From: Leguminivora glycinivorella
Taxonomy: Eukaryota > Arthropoda > Insecta > Lepidoptera > Tortricidae
Length of the DNA: 64,000 nt
Assembly: GCF_023078275.1 (NCBI RefSeq)
Contig: NC_062990.1
Coordinates: forward strand, 16,321,549-16,385,548
Direction: 5' to 3'
Part shown: positions 20,561 through 31,954 of the stretch, in pieces
How the letters are laid out: each line of letters opens with the position of its first letter
How positions within the stretch are numbered: position 1 is the stretch's first letter
The notes under the pieces: generated by a model
Database searches by the model: none
What the model saw: only the letters and a program-made list of their open reading frames with translations
Told to the model about the DNA's origin: nothing
Position numbers and translations under genes: made by a program

Positions 20561-22785
20561 TATTTTTCTACCGTGTCCGCCACTCAACCTCAAGCACATC
20601 AATCTCCAGCAGGGATTAGGCTCGGTAAAAAATCGCCAAGTTGGCCCGTTTTTCCTCATCCGCAGAGCACCCGTCATTTTCTACCATTGTAGGTACTTTC
20701 GGTATCTTTAGCTTGATAAATTACAGTTATGTTGGATCTACGGTTATAGTTTATTTTTCACCAAAAGAAAAGATTATGATTTTACCAGTACATTCATTAA
20801 ATATGGATTTAGGTACATTTACCTCGTTATAAAGCTTCTTAATAATATCTTCGTTGAGATCATTGTCACAGTCTTAAATGCCACGGACTCTACTAACACG
20901 TAATGCCAAAGTCATTTACGCCAGTCTACATTATTTCGATCAGTTAAAAAAAGGTTTTTGATTAACATGGTCTCAATGTTAAAAAATGCAGTCTTGACCA
21001 AATATTTTTTTCACATTCCAAAGCATGTAGAAAACTTTCTTACGATCATTTACCAAGCGAGTCTCAAGCGTAAAATTTCACAGAACGTAAAACTCAAAAC
21101 CAGACCTATACTTTATCCTAACACACCCTAGAATCTCTCAATTACGTAAGTATATTAGATTAAAACTTCATATTTTTCACAACGTGCCCAATCAGGGAAT
21201 TAACAAGGGTTTTCCCGCTATAGATGTCTTGCGAAATTTTTCCTCCACTCTTTTCTTAAATGCATTTGAAAAACCATGTTTTCGCCCCTCAGCGTCTAAG
21301 TAAGCGATAAGAGTATATCGTGTATTTTATGATGTCGCTCAGATTTGTCAATTCTAACCTTTAGTAGTATGAAAATAAGAGTAAAAACAAGTTTTTTTGT
21401 GAATGAAAACGTAACACTTGGGGGAGTTTATGACAAATAGTTGGAAATGATTAATCAGACGTATTATGTCAATCTAAGTGTGGGGAAGATCTCGTTTAGG
21501 CTTAAGTGAAGATTGAGCGAGGGGGGATTTTTTTCGAGATTTAAGAAATATCAGAAGTGGGACTTCTACTAAGTTGAGAGGAAGATGAAATATTAGAAGA
21601 ATAAGTAACTCTGAATAAGGTAGATGATGAACATGAAAAAAAAAAGAAATCATCGATAAAGTTACACCTTATAACTTAATACTAATCTAAAAGTTCAACC
21701 TGGGACAATAAAAGCAAGCTACTTTGTAACAGTTATAGCTTTACTCGTAATGACTACTAAAGAGTTACAAAAAGTAATTATACCTCCCTCGTGTAATAAC
21801 ATAGCAGACTGCTTAAGCGACTTTTAATAAGCCAAATGCAATGACATTTTAAGTTTTAATTTCTGTTATTATACAACCATGGGCTGTAAAGGTATGTAAT
21901 TTGCATTGAATAAAGCAGTTAGCTAAATAAAATAAAAAACAAATATAACTTTTTTACTTTTTATTACACCTATGTTCCTAATGAATTTAAACCTTTTGAA
22001 CAGTAAAATTCAACAAATTCATCCTAAATACAGATATGAGATGATAACATTCTTTACTTCAATCTGTAAATCAAGAATGGTTAAAATTTGAAACATCAAA
22101 ACAGACAAAGGAACACTAAATACTACTAATGAACTCAGTTGTATCCCAAGGACCAACAAGTTTATTGACAAACAACAAACATCATTCAACAAAATTAAAT
22201 ATACTTCCAGAACTTAACCAATACATTGTAACAGAAAACAGTGGAATATTTCACAATAAAGACAACTGTCTCGACAGTGACGTCAGTGACACTTTGTCAT
22301 TCTTTGCTTGTTCAATAAGGAAATAATTGACGCTGAAAAACAAAGTTACTTATCAACCCAGAAATAGGCACAGAATTATCAGTGTCAACTAAAATGTCAC
22401 TGTGGTGAAAGCCCACAGGCAGTAAAAAAATAAAGCGAATTAGTAATATTAAACCAAACTACGCCCAAGACAAAGTGCTGAGTAAAGAGCGGGGTGTTAA
22501 ATACGGCCTCGCGTGATCGGAAAGGGTTGAAAGCCGATTTGCAACTAATAACGCTGGAACAGCTGAGTAAGCAATAGTGGTACTTCGTACTTTGAGGAAG
22601 AGGTTTACCGTCTACTTATTACTTTGCCAAAATGTGTGTATTAAGCTTAAGTAATGTTACAGTGGTCCATTTATATGTACAGCATACTTAGTGGCTTTGA
22701 ATAAATAGTGATTATTCTACTTATGAAAGGCATATGGTAATTGGTAATGTACTTGCTTATGACTTTAAAGAAGCATTTTGAGTAC
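20561..22785. other. 2.2-kb quiet stretch
   Basis: This is the longest region without a recognised repeat boundary apart from a short shared piece at 22340-22440 (also at about 50385-50465: AACCCAGAAATAGG, TGTCACT-TGGTGAAA). One CRE-type TGACGTCA is at 22278-22285. Open frames are under 70 codons and carry no motif. It could be true single-copy intron or intergenic DNA. Confidence 0.4.
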
Positions 22786-22800
22786 TCATCACTTACAAGC

Positions 22801-23091
22801 TCATCATCCTCCTTGCGTTATCCCGGCACTTGCCACGGCTCATCGGCTCAAGATTTGGCGTAGTCACTAGTTTTACGAAAGCAACTGCCATCTGACCTTC
22901 CAACCCGAAGGGTAACTAGGCCTTATTGGAATTAGTCCGGTTTCCTCACGATGTTTTCCTTCACCGAAAAGCGACTGGTAAATATCAAATGACATTTCGC
23001 ACATATGTTCCGAAAAACTCATCCGCCGGGGTTCGAACCAGCGACCTCCGGATCGAAAGTCGCACGCTCTTACCACTAGGCTACCAGCGCT
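22801..23091 (-). mobile_element. tRNA-derived SINE, 291 bp, 15-bp target duplication
   Basis: On the minus strand the head reads AAGCGCTGGTAGCCTAGTGG with box A at 23066-23083 (TAGCCTAGTGGTAAGAGC) and box B at 23029-23039 (GGTTCGAACCC). The body carries GTCGCTTTTCGGTGAAGG and AAACATCGTGAGGAAACC, and it ends near AAGGAGGATGATGA. TCATCACTTACAAGC is duplicated at 22786-22800 and 23092-23106. The tRNA boxes would act as a type-2 internal pol III promoter. It resembles the HaSE-type SINEs of Lepidoptera. It is complete and probably fairly young, given the perfect duplication. Confidence 0.9.
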
Positions 23092-23106
23092 TCATCACTT
23101 ACAAGC

Positions 23107-23536
23107 TGGGTACTCTTGATTATACAAAACTGATTCTTGAGTATACGATTATTTTTACAAAATTAAATTCTTTCCTTTGCCAGTAGAAAACCACTCTCTA
23201 TTCGTAGCACTAAAACCGAATGTTTGCAGAAACAGCCCTAAACCACAGCCATTTGCCAGAGTACACTCGACGACATTTCAATTCGCAAGTAAATTCTACG
23301 TTTCGCTGACTGTACGCCGCGAAATGTATCGCCCGGAGATTTACACTATACGGCGCTCCCTTACACCGAATGCTGAATGTATAATGTTTTCTCCACTTTG
23401 ACGTTTATACTATGCAAGACAATAAATAACTTATTTCAGCAAAGTGTTTTTCTATCGCATCACTCTAATACAACTCTAACAAATTATTTTGATAAGAACT
23501 ATCAAGTAATAGGTATTACATTACGATACAAGTACG
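23107..23536. other. Non-coding stretch
   Basis: I see no gene or repeat end. Two overlapping open frames of 74-89 codons have no motif. Confidence 0.35.
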
Positions 23537-24112
23537 AAAAAAACCGGCCAAGAGCGTGTCGAGCCACGCTTAGTGTAGGGTTCCGTAGTTTTCCGTATTT
23601 TTCTCAAAAACTACTGAACCTATCAAGTTCAAAACAATTTTCCTAGAAAGTCTTTATAAAGTTCTACTTTTGTGATTTTTTTCATATTTTTTAAACATAT
23701 GGTTGAAAAGTTAGAGGGGGGGAGACGCACTTTTTTTTCCTTTAGAAGCGATTATTTCCGAAACTATTAATATTATCAAAAAACGATCTTAGTAAACCCT
23801 TATTCATTTTTAAATACCTATCAAAAAATATATCACACGTTGGGGTTGGAATGAAAAAAAATATCAGCCCCCACTTTACATGTAGGGGGGGTACCCTAAT
23901 AAAACATTTTTTCAATTTTTTATTTTTGCACTTTGTCGGCGTAATTGATATACATATTGGTACCAAATTTCAGCTTTATAGTGCTAACGGTTGCGGAGAT
24001 TATCCGCGGACGGACGGACGGACGGACGGACGGACGGACGGACGGACGGACGGACGGACGGACAGACAGACATGGCGAAACTATAAGGGTTCCTAGTTGA
24101 CTACGGAACCCT
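23537..24112 (+). repeat. Family B, copy 2, with CGGA tract
   Basis: The copy is full-length. The tetranucleotide tract GGAC (about 24006-24062) has about 14 units. Both the hairpin GAGCGTG...CACGCTT and the closing CTACGGAACCCT are present. Confidence 0.9.
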
Positions 24113-24115
24113 AAA

Positions 24116-24310
24116 AAGGAAGTTCGAAACGAGTGGCGACAAATTAAAATACGACCGAAAGGAGAACACGAGTTAGCAATTTCCTTTTCGCACGTGTATC
24201 GTACGACGTTTTTCAGTACAGATAACCCTCCGAAGTTTCGACCTGGCATATAATGAACCACTTTTCGCAGTGGTGCGTAAAAAAACACCATCTGTACTGA
24301 AAAACTCTTT
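24116..24310 (+). repeat. CGAAACGAGTGGCGAC repeat, family G, copy 1
   Basis: It shares AAGTTCGAAACGAGTGGCG, ATTTCCTTTTCGCACGTGTA, TCGTACGACGTTTTTCAGTAC and ACCCTCCGAAGTTTCGACC with 54580-54745 (inverse) and 59398-59580. Parts are self-complementary (GTGGTGCGTAAAAAAACACC). It is a non-coding MITE-like family of unknown class, immediately adjacent to family B. Confidence 0.65.
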
Positions 24311-24745
24311 GCTTAAAATTAATTTATTTACGCAGAATGTTTTTCTAGCTTATTTTAAGAGATTTTTTTCTCACACTATGCCTACTTTTTGAAATAAATT
24401 TATCATCATACATGTCGAGTAACGAATTTTACTTGCTTTAACCTCTTATTGTCTAAAAAGTCGATTTGTATGAATGAACCATCAAAACATACATAAATTA
24501 TACATTAGCATAGCACAGAGATTCTGGTTTTCTCAAGTATAAGACATTTTGTAGCACTAGTGTATTCAAAATAACCTTTTATCGGTGTGATTGAAACCAA
24601 GGGGAAGTCGCCTAAGGGGCATTATCGTACAAAACGCTATCCGCGACGCCCTCTAATGTAGCCGACCTTGTACTCTCTTTTGTATCGAATACATTGCTGC
24701 TACGATTCTAGTTTTCAGTCTATCTTTCTTGAACATTTTGTAAAT
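24311..24745. other. Non-coding stretch left of the BEL element
   Basis: No recognisable feature is present. It provides the GTAT target of the LTR element at its right edge. Confidence 0.4.
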
Positions 24746-24749
24746 GTAT

Positions 24750-25365
24750 TGTACAGCCACACGCTAAGGCCGAGTACCTGGATTACTAAATGGACTGAAA
24801 TGATATGGAATCAAATGGTACTTAGGCGTTGCATGTGCCTGCACAGACTGCATAAAATAAGGTGGGAGGCGATAGCAAGGGATCCTATTGGCCTAAGTCC
24901 CTACTTCCCTAGCCCTAACTTATTCTATGACAAGGATGTCTGTACCGGGAGACCTATCGGTAACAGACGGATTCCCTACGGGGGGGGATCAAGGTGGTTG
25001 GATGGATACTTGCTGCCGATCGCCCAGGCTCAGACGACCGATTAAGGCTAAAGGAGTATTATGCCACAGCAAGGGTACCTGTAAAAAGGTGGTGGATGGG
25101 AGTCTCTACTCTCAGAGTGTCGCCCTGAGCAAGCAGAGGTTTTAGGTATGGAGGTAGTGAAACACCAACGGACAATTGGTATCTGATTTATTTACAAATT
25201 ATATTTCCTTATATACACAATATTACCTATAGCACACATATGTAAATCTTATTTGTATTCCATCCGTGTAAAGTGCAACTACTACACTATGTTTGTGCTG
25301 GCTTATGCCCTAGATTGATTTGCGCGGATCAGCGCGATGAGCTGACGAAATCTGTTGTCTAAACA
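24750..25365 (-). repeat. 3' LTR of the BEL/Pao element
   Basis: The LTR is 616 bp and differs from its partner at only about four positions by my reading (for example AGCCCTAAC/AGCCCCAAC, GGGGATC/GGGAATC, GAGTATTAT/GAGTCTTAT, TACACAAT/TACATAAT). Open frames of 72-125 codons inside it are not genes. Confidence 0.9.
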
Positions 25366-25408
25366 TCCTGGCGACTCTCGACGGCAGCGGGAATGATGGG
25401 AAGCTGCT

Positions 25409-26215
25409 TTACAGCGGCTGTATCGGACGTAACTCTATTCCTTCAAACTGGCTGCTGTTGTTCGTTGGGTTTGTTTTGTGGCGCTTGGGTTTCGGTGGAG
25501 CCGACCTGGCGGGGGCGGCGGGCAGTGGAGCAGACTGCGGACTGGTTGTGCAGGAACGGATGTGTACCAGAACCTGTGGACCATAACAAATCATTCTGGC
25601 AGGCTCTCCTTTTAAATATGTTTTTAAATATTGCATTTTCTCTGTGTTTGATAATGTAGCGTCTTTGTGGATAAGATTTTTAAATAACTCGTGGAATGAG
25701 TACCAGGACTCGTACTCCCCCGTGAATATCGGGATGGTGATTTTTGGCAAGTTAGCCCGTTTTCTGGGTTCGGTGGAACTACGTGAAATGGCAGTCTCGG
25801 CTGACTCGTTAATTCTAGCTTGTAATTGGTATGACGTGTTTTCACCATCTTTCGTAAAGTATTCGTCACTAAATGAACTTTCTTCTACGCATAATCCCAA
25901 ATGCTCCTCTTCTACAGTTTCCCACTGTTTCTGGATGGCTTGGAGAGTTGTTTGCAGGAACCAGATCGGCTTGTTCTCAGTAATGGCTTGCCTGGCTGCG
26001 GCTAACTTCTTGATGAGTTGAGATATGCGCCACTTCTGTATCCCTAATTTTGGCGAAACTTCCTGGCAGTCTACAAACTTGGACCCTGTAGACCCACCTT
26101 GGCTATCTTTCATCAACGCTTCTTCACACTTGTCTAAGTAGGCTGTGGCTTCTTCATAAATGGTTTGGAGACTACCGTAGTAGCTGGTCATGTAGGTGTG
26201 GTAGGTCGTCAACAA
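25409..26215 (-). CDS. Gag-like protein of a BEL/Pao retrotransposon (268 aa, fused by deletion)
   Basis: The ORF starts 174 bp downstream of the 5' LTR. Residues 1-150 are hydrophilic and helical in character (for example KWRISQLIKKLAAARQAITE), as expected for the N-terminal part of a BEL/Pao gag. Residues 156-209 read LPKITIPIFTGEYESWYSFH and onward to YLKGEPARMI, the start of the DUF1759 region typical of BEL/Pao polyproteins. After about residue 210 the sequence turns abruptly into a Pro/Ser/Lys-rich tail (PLPAAPARSAPPKPKRHKT). I infer that a large internal deletion joined gag to a downstream segment. Zinc knuckle, protease and polymerase are missing. The protein would be cytoplasmic and particle-forming in the family, but function here is doubtful. 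The frame is intact, fitting a recent insertion. Confidence 0.75.
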   Translation of the reverse strand: MLTTYHTYMTSYYGSLQTIYEEATAYLDKCEEALMKDSQGGSTGSKFVDCQEVSPKLGIQKWRISQLIKKLAAARQAITENKPIWFLQTTLQAIQKQWETVEEEHLGLCVEESSFSDEYFTKDGENTSYQLQARINESAETAISRSSTEPRKRANLPKITIPIFTGEYESWYSFHELFKNLIHKDATLSNTEKMQYLKTYLKGEPARMICYGPQVLVHIRSCTTSPQSAPLPAAPARSAPPKPKRHKTNPTNNSSQFEGIELRPIQPL

Positions 26216-26369
26216 GGTCTTATTAACAAGATCGCGGTGTATAACGTACCTAGTGGTGGAGGGTAAATTTAATAGTCGATACTACTGACTGGTTGGTTGT
26301 CAATATCACCAACTCACCAGACACCCCTTAAGTTCCCATGCACTCATAGCAATGTTATCCTTAAGAGAG

Positions 26370-26387
26370 ATCCGGTTCGAAGGACCA
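26370..26387 (-). promoter_or_regulatory. tRNA primer-binding site of the LTR element
   Basis: The minus strand reads TGGTCCTTCGAACCGGAT, complementary to a tRNA 3' end (T-loop GGTTCGAA and terminal CCA). It is two bases from the 5' LTR. I cannot name the isoacceptor with confidence. Confidence 0.75.
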
Positions 26388-26389
26388 TA

Positions 26390-27005
26390 TGTACAGCCAC
26401 ACGCTAAGGCCGAGTACCTGGATTACTAAATGGACTGAAATGATATGGAATCAAATGGTACTTAGGCGTTGCATGTGCCTGCACAGACTGCATAAAATAA
26501 GGTGGGAGGCGATAGCAAGGGATCCTATTGGCCTAAGTCCCTACTTCCCTAGCCCCAACTTATTCTATGACAAGGATGTCTGTACCGGGAGACCTATCGG
26601 TAACAGACGGATTCCCTACGGGGGGGAATCAAGGTGGTTGGATGGATACTTGCTGCCGATCGCCCAGGCTCAGACGACCGATTAAGGCTAAAGGAGTCTT
26701 ATGCCACAGCAAGGGTACCTGTAAAAAGGTGGTGGATGGGAGTCTCTACTCTCAGAGTGTCGCCCTGAGCAAGCAGAGGTTTTAGGTATGGAGGTAGTGA
26801 AACACCAACGGACAATTGGTATCTGATTTATTTACAAATTATATTTCCTTATATACATAATATTACCTATAGCACACATATGTAAATCTTATTTGTATTC
26901 CATCCGTGTAAAGTGCAACTACTACACTATGTTTGTGCTGGCTTATGCCCTAGATTGATTTGCGCGGATCAGCGCGATGAGCTGACGAAATCTGTTGTCT
27001 AAACA
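26390..27005 (-). repeat. 5' LTR of the BEL/Pao element
   Basis: It is the same length as the 3' LTR. As the 5' LTR of a minus-strand element it should hold the promoter. A pol II TATA box is not obvious, but TTGTATTCCATCC and AT-rich blocks are present on plus. Confidence 0.9.
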
Positions 27006-27009
27006 GTAT

Positions 27010-28418
27010 AACTTATACTTTTATCGTATAATTGCTTTTACTGAACAGTCTAAAGCTTTTGATAACAATACTTATGAAAATATTTCATTTGCTATGAGGA
27101 GTACTACAGGGGTCTTCATTAGGTCGTGTATTTTAGTTATACTTCATAGAACATTCTTGCAAAGGGGGGAAAATGCCGGCAAGTAAATCTGAGACAGCAA
27201 TGTATAGCAAACCGGGACAGCGCTGACTTGGCACGATTCGGCAGTATTCGACACGGGCGGGCTTTTATTTTTATCGTCAGTGCGGTTAATATTACTGTTT
27301 GCTTGGTAAAGGTTATTGAAAAAAAAGGGGTTTATTCTATACTACTATATTTGTACTTCTTTTTATTTGGACAAAATGAAACGATTCATAGGTAGAATTA
27401 GAATGAATAATAACATATTCACAGTTAATTGGTATCAATAATATTTTTGCTGAGTGAATTGTGTCTTTGTTTTCAAGTACCTCACTGAATTCAAATGAAC
27501 CGAAGACAGTATTCATAATATAAACGGTTTTGTCTCTGAGCTTCATATTTACAGTCTATCCTCGTTTTAATGTTTATTTTAATAGACTATTCAGTTACAA
27601 AACGAAAGTTAATCCCATTTTAATTTACAACGTAGAAAGTTTAATAAAACACCTATTCCCTCACTTTTTTAAGGACGTCCTTAACAAGATTTTCTTGACA
27701 TCATATATTATACATACACTCAAGTTTCAAGCACATTATTACTTACGCAAAACTGAACTTCAAAGCGCGTCGCCAAGCGATACAGGACTTTGAAAAAACA
27801 CTCGAAACTAGTCTCTTTTAACATTACAATTATTACAAAACTAAAGTGGTCCTTGTGAGACTTTAGGGGTCTTTTCGACCCCAAACAAATGTATAAGTCA
27901 GTATCAAATTGGTGTTGAGATAAGCTTTTTCAGCATTAGGGGTTCTTGAGCACTCCAAGCTAAAAGGGCGTATGTAGTTATTGTATTTGTATAGAAATGG
28001 TGTTTTGGAGTTAAGGGGGTTGAGTATCTTCCCCTGCAACGATCAAATCAAATTGTCTCAGTCTGCTTCATCCGTAGTCGAATCTGCACCCTCGTGTTCA
28101 GATATTGCAGACTTTTCCTTTGGTGAAATAAACTCGGCATTTATTTCATAGGGGTAAAGGTAGGTACTGATTTACTTACTATTTTAGACAGGTCTGTTGT
28201 TATGTCATTGTTTTGTAAATTTGGCTTACCTGTAAAAGAAAACATGTCTATATTATTAGAACATTACATTTTAAAGATTTTTCGCTAACATATCATAATA
28301 TGTCGTTTAAACAATTTCCAATACATATGGCGCGATAACGGCACTTGTTAGGTAATGAGCTTATTACGCAACTAGGTCAAAAATTGGAATGACCATACTC
28401 GTATGTACTGTAAAACGT
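27010..28418. other. Quiet AT-rich stretch
   Basis: I see no repeat boundary. Open frames are under 90 codons without motifs. One slightly unusual block at 27840-28020 has TTTAGGGGTCTTTTCGACCCC, a small GC palindrome. Confidence 0.4.
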
Positions 28419-28419
28419 T

Positions 28420-28975
28420 GTACGGTACCTAGGGTTGTACATAGAAAAAAAACCAAATGTTTTTTTTCAGAATTGTGAAAAAAAACATGAAAAAAAAACC
28501 GAGCACCATGGTTTTTTTTCTAAATATGGTTTTTTTTCAGATGAACAAATAATACGACAATAACGGTTTTTCGTGAGTTGTAACGTGTTTCAATAACAAT
28601 AACGTACATTTTAATTCAATTAACATTCAGTATACAAACGTTTATTGGGGAATCCCCGATGCTGCGTGTAGCGTGGAGAGGCGGTGGTGTTTCCAACAGT
28701 AAATAGTGATAACTACCAACTACAGATTTCGTAAATGTTACTTTTATAAGACCAGAAATTAAAGTTATTTGATTAAATTCGTTTAATAGTTAACATTAAG
28801 TCTAAAAAACCGTATAAAAGTATTAACTACTTTGCAAATTTTGAGATTTCGTACTTTAGAAAAAAAACATACTCCAGAAAAAAAACTGTTTTTTTCACGG
28901 TTTTTTTTCATGTTTTTTTTTTCAAGCCAGAAAAAAAAACCGTTTTTTTGCAACCCTAACGGTACCTACATGTGC
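28420..28975. mobile_element. Inverted-repeat element with poly-A/poly-T blocks
   Basis: The ends are roughly inverted: CGGTACCTAGGGTTGTAC on the left, GCAACCCTAACGGTACC on the right. Next to each end are runs of GAAAAAAAACC and GGTTTTTTTTC (28445-28535 and 28858-28950), repeated several times in both orientations. No coding sequence is present. The class is unknown. Confidence 0.55.
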
Positions 28976-29440
28976 AATTCGCAACTCGTGTCTATATTGC
29001 CACTCATTCCGAATTTCTTATTTATCCCGCTTGTATCGTAATGTTCTATTTTGAAATAACTGTTCGTATAAACTGACTGAGCTAACTTTGATATAACTTT
29101 AATGGTACCTGTATATTTAGTGAACGGTCGGTCCTCCCTGTCGTTAACAGGCAAGTGTTATTGTTTCATGTCATTATTTGGGGTCCGAACCCGCCCCTAA
29201 CGAGTTCAGGGTGACAGGTTCATCTCGGCGGATATTTACATGATCACTTCTGTGATCAGTATCCGTTATGGGGTCTTTTAAAATGAGGAAATTTGGATGA
29301 TTTTGCATCAATGATGACGTATTTTGAGCGAAAAAAATTAAAATTACACAATTTATGATTGATCTTGGACATAATATGGTAACTAATTGGTAAGATCATA
29401 ATTATTGGCTCTCGATGTTCACAGAAATCGCGAAGCGTCT
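28976..29440. other. Non-coding stretch
   Basis: I see no gene or element end. A short palindrome (ATGATCACTTCTGTGATCAG) lies at about 29239-29258. Confidence 0.35.
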
Positions 29441-29444
29441 GGTT

Positions 29445-29760
29445 GAGGTAACGAAGAGCCAGTGACTTCCTCACACAACGTATCAGCATTGCGATACAGC
29501 GAGGAAATGTCGCCAGTGTCCTTGGTACAATGCCTCAAGGGCCTATTTCAGACATAAGCTAGCTATTCGGTTTAGTCTTAGTTTCTTTTGCAATCTTTTG
29601 TTTCTGTTACAATTTTTACATACAAGATTTATTTGTTATTTATGTCTTTTCTAAACCATGTTTGTACCTATAGTTATAGTTTTTAAGCATTGTTTAAGAG
29701 AATTGTGATCGTTTTAATTTTAGACATTTTTCTATGAAATAAATTTTATCTTTATATTAT
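29445..29760 (+). pseudogene. LINE 3' end (tail family of 20118)
   Basis: It contains CGAAGAGCCAGTGACTTCC, CACAACGTATCAGCATTGCG and ACAATGCCTCAAGGGCC, then a 3'-UTR ending in AAATAAATTTTATC and a TTATCTT-type tail. The frame is broken. It supplies the uninterrupted version of the site where a MITE entered at 20154. Confidence 0.6.
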
Positions 29761-30063
29761 CTTTTATCTTATATAATTATGTAAATGGCAATAGGTTTGG
29801 TTTTATTAAATATATGGATGACATTTATAACATTTTTTATTTATTTTAAATGATAAGCACTTTTTTTACTGTGCCTTCTGTTTTAATGTATACCTACATT
29901 TTAGTTGTCCTACCTAAATTAATTATTTACCTCCTTCTTTATTATTAATCAAGTCTTGTTTGTTTCAAATGTTTGTTATTTATCGTAAAATTGTAAATGT
30001 AAGCTAAATAACAATCCAAATAAAAACTGAATTTCAGTTCTGTAAACAAAGTTACTTGACTTG
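29761..30063. other. AT-rich non-coding stretch
   Basis: Nothing recognisable is present. Confidence 0.35.
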
Positions 30064-30207
30064 ATATGTGGGTGTGCACGGGAAAACGACCCACTTTGTC
30101 GATTGCTATAACGCCGCTTTGTCAGTTTATTCATATAAAGATACAAGTAAATCTCACCATAATTGTAACCGACAAAGTGGGACGTTTTACTGAACACACT
30201 CACATAT
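30064..30207. mobile_element. 144-bp MITE with 40-bp inverted ends
   Basis: The left end ATATGTGGGTGTGCACGGG then AAAACGACCCACTTTGTCG is complementary to the right end CGACAAAGTGGGACGTTTT then ACTGAACACACTCACATAT, with a few mismatches. No clear target duplication is visible beyond AT-rich flanks. Confidence 0.65.
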
Positions 30208-30536
30208 TTATTTACCTACTTGAAGAAAAAGCGAAATAGGTATGCAATCTAAATGAAAGAAACCTTTTCTTTTTCTAAAACCAGTAACTGGATATAGATT
30301 CACTGAAAGATAACTCTTGGAAGCAAACACCGAAATCCGGAATTCCTGAAAAACTAGAGCCTTTACGGCTTTGTCCGGATCGACACGTGAAACATCCGGA
30401 CAATGGATGAAAAATGGACAGGGCTGTCAGCAGGATCCGGTTGCAAATCTAGGGTTGTCAGTTTTAGTTTCATTATGATTGCAAGATTATTTTGATACGT
30501 CCTTTTACCTATCAGTGGGCTTATGATGCTTCTAAT

Positions 30537-30597
30537 TTTTAACCCCCGACGCAAAAACGAAGGGGTGTTATAAGTTTGACGTGTCTGTCTGTGTGTA

Positions 30598-30628
<31 letters not shown>

Positions 30629-30806
30629 TTGTGTGTGTGTCTGTCTGTGGCATCGTAGCGCTCGAACGGATGAACCGATTTTGATTTAGTTTTTTTTTAT
30701 CTGAAAGCTGAGTTAGTCGGGAGTGTTCTTAGCCATGTTTCATGAAAATCGGTCCACTAGGTCGCGGTCGGGGGTTTTTTCAAAATTTTAATTTTGTGGT
30801 TATATC
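30537..30806 (+). repeat. Family A, copy 9
   Basis: The copy is full-length and close to the consensus. Confidence 0.85.
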
Positions 30807-30896
30807 ACTTATCTAACGTGGAGAAAGCATCCGTCACGTTTTGGCAAAAACGTCAGTGTGAGAGTGACAGATGTCTTATCCACGTTGATAAGTGAT
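30807..30896. repeat. 90-bp hairpin (small MITE-like palindrome)
   Basis: ATCACTTATCTAACGTGGAG at the left pairs with CCACGTTGATAAGTGAT at the right, and GTCACG with the GTGAC group inside. It directly follows family A copy 9. Confidence 0.55.
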
Positions 30897-31121
30897 GAAG
30901 TTGGAATCATAATAGCCCTGCTGGACTTTAAAATATTATACTATTTTCTTGTAAAGCACATTTTTAGGGTGTGATGTACCCAAGAACGTAGCATTCAGTA
31001 TTCTTAAATAAACCAAATCATTTAAAATTCCAGTTTTCAATGAACAAGGTGTAAATTTCTTTTAATTCATAGGTTGTTTTAACTAAATACTTCCATCTTA
31101 AAAACGTGACATTGGGTGTTA

Positions 31122-31251
31122 GTGCGTTTTCACATTATCCGATCCGATATCGGATGTCGGACCGATATCCCATACATGGCGACATCTTGGATTCTTTTCT
31201 TTTGAAATCCTTCCGACATCCGATATCGGATCCGATAATATGAAAACGGAC
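31122..31251. mobile_element. 130-bp TTA-target MITE (GATATCGGA type), copy 1
   Basis: The inverted ends are GTGCGTTTTCACATTATCCG and CGGATCCGATAATATGAAAA (then CGGAC), with internal CGATATCGGATGTCGG palindromes. TTA lies at 31119-31121 and 31252-31254. A further degenerate relative lies at about 40040-40130. Confidence 0.75.
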
Positions 31252-31254
31252 TTA

Positions 31255-31954
31255 CGAAAGTGTACAAATCCACTAGACGAACATTCCAAGCCCCTTATAC
31301 TTATATATGATCGGAATAAAAATCTTGATAGCGCGATGTACAAATCGCCCTCTCCCAGTACAGCGCCATCTCGTGTGATATTCGGTAAACTGTTTCACAA
31401 TAACTTCTATACTGAAGACTAGTACTGTCTCGAAAACAGTGTTTCATTGTTGACATCCCTAGCAAACCGATAAAAAGTTCCATTGTCAAAAATAATGGCA
31501 CCCGTAAAATATCTTGAAACAGATAGATGGGAAGAGAGGGTATAATAATGTTTATTTATTGAACAAGTGCTGTAATCTGTGACGTTATGTAAGACGGCGA
31601 TTTGTCAATACTAATGATAATGGTAAATGTCCTATAGAAAGGTTTGCAATATGGTTATTACACTTATTATGAGAAAATGGTTTTTGTTTTCTTAGAATGT
31701 GGATCAACACCTCAAGTTAGACATTGCGAGTCTTTGTCATTCTCAAAATGACGAATTTCAACTCTGACTTAATTGATTTTCGCCTTTTATTTATTACTTT
31801 TTTTTGAGGTTACTAGGTTGAACCAGTTCAGTTTAAAATAATAAAATAACTGAGCAATAGTACCAATTTGTTTGGGAGAGATTGCTTCTTAGCGATGAGA
31901 CCGTTTTTTGTCTTAAATGTGAATTTTATCGTTTAATTAAGTATATAATATCTA
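31255..31954. other. Non-coding stretch
   Basis: I see no repeat boundary or gene. Confidence 0.35.

Larger units (their letters stand above)
24750..27005 (-). mobile_element. BEL/Pao-type LTR retrotransposon, internally deleted
   Basis: Two 616-bp direct repeats (24750-25365 and 26390-27005) enclose 1,024 bp. GTAT flanks the element at 24746-24749 and 27006-27009, a 4-bp target duplication. On the minus strand the element begins TGTTTAGACAACAG and ends GGCTGTACA. Just inside the 5' LTR, two bases away, is a primer-binding site: plus-strand 26370-26387 reads like a tRNA 3' end, ATCCGGTTCGAAGGACCA. Only one gag-like ORF remains. Protease, reverse transcriptase, RNase H and integrase are absent, so it could move only with help from a relative. 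Confidence 0.9.

Noticed and set aside
23920..24291. 123-codon ORF with PSVRPSVRPSVRP
   Set aside because: It is a translation of the CGGA microsatellite of family B.
24668..25045. 125-codon ORF near the left LTR, and its 98-codon twin at 26389-26685
   Set aside because: Both lie within the LTRs and are identical because the LTRs are; there is no recognisable protein.
25393..26021. Plus-strand ORFs of 88 and 125 codons opposite the gag-like frame
   Set aside because: They are antisense shadows of the retroelement ORF.
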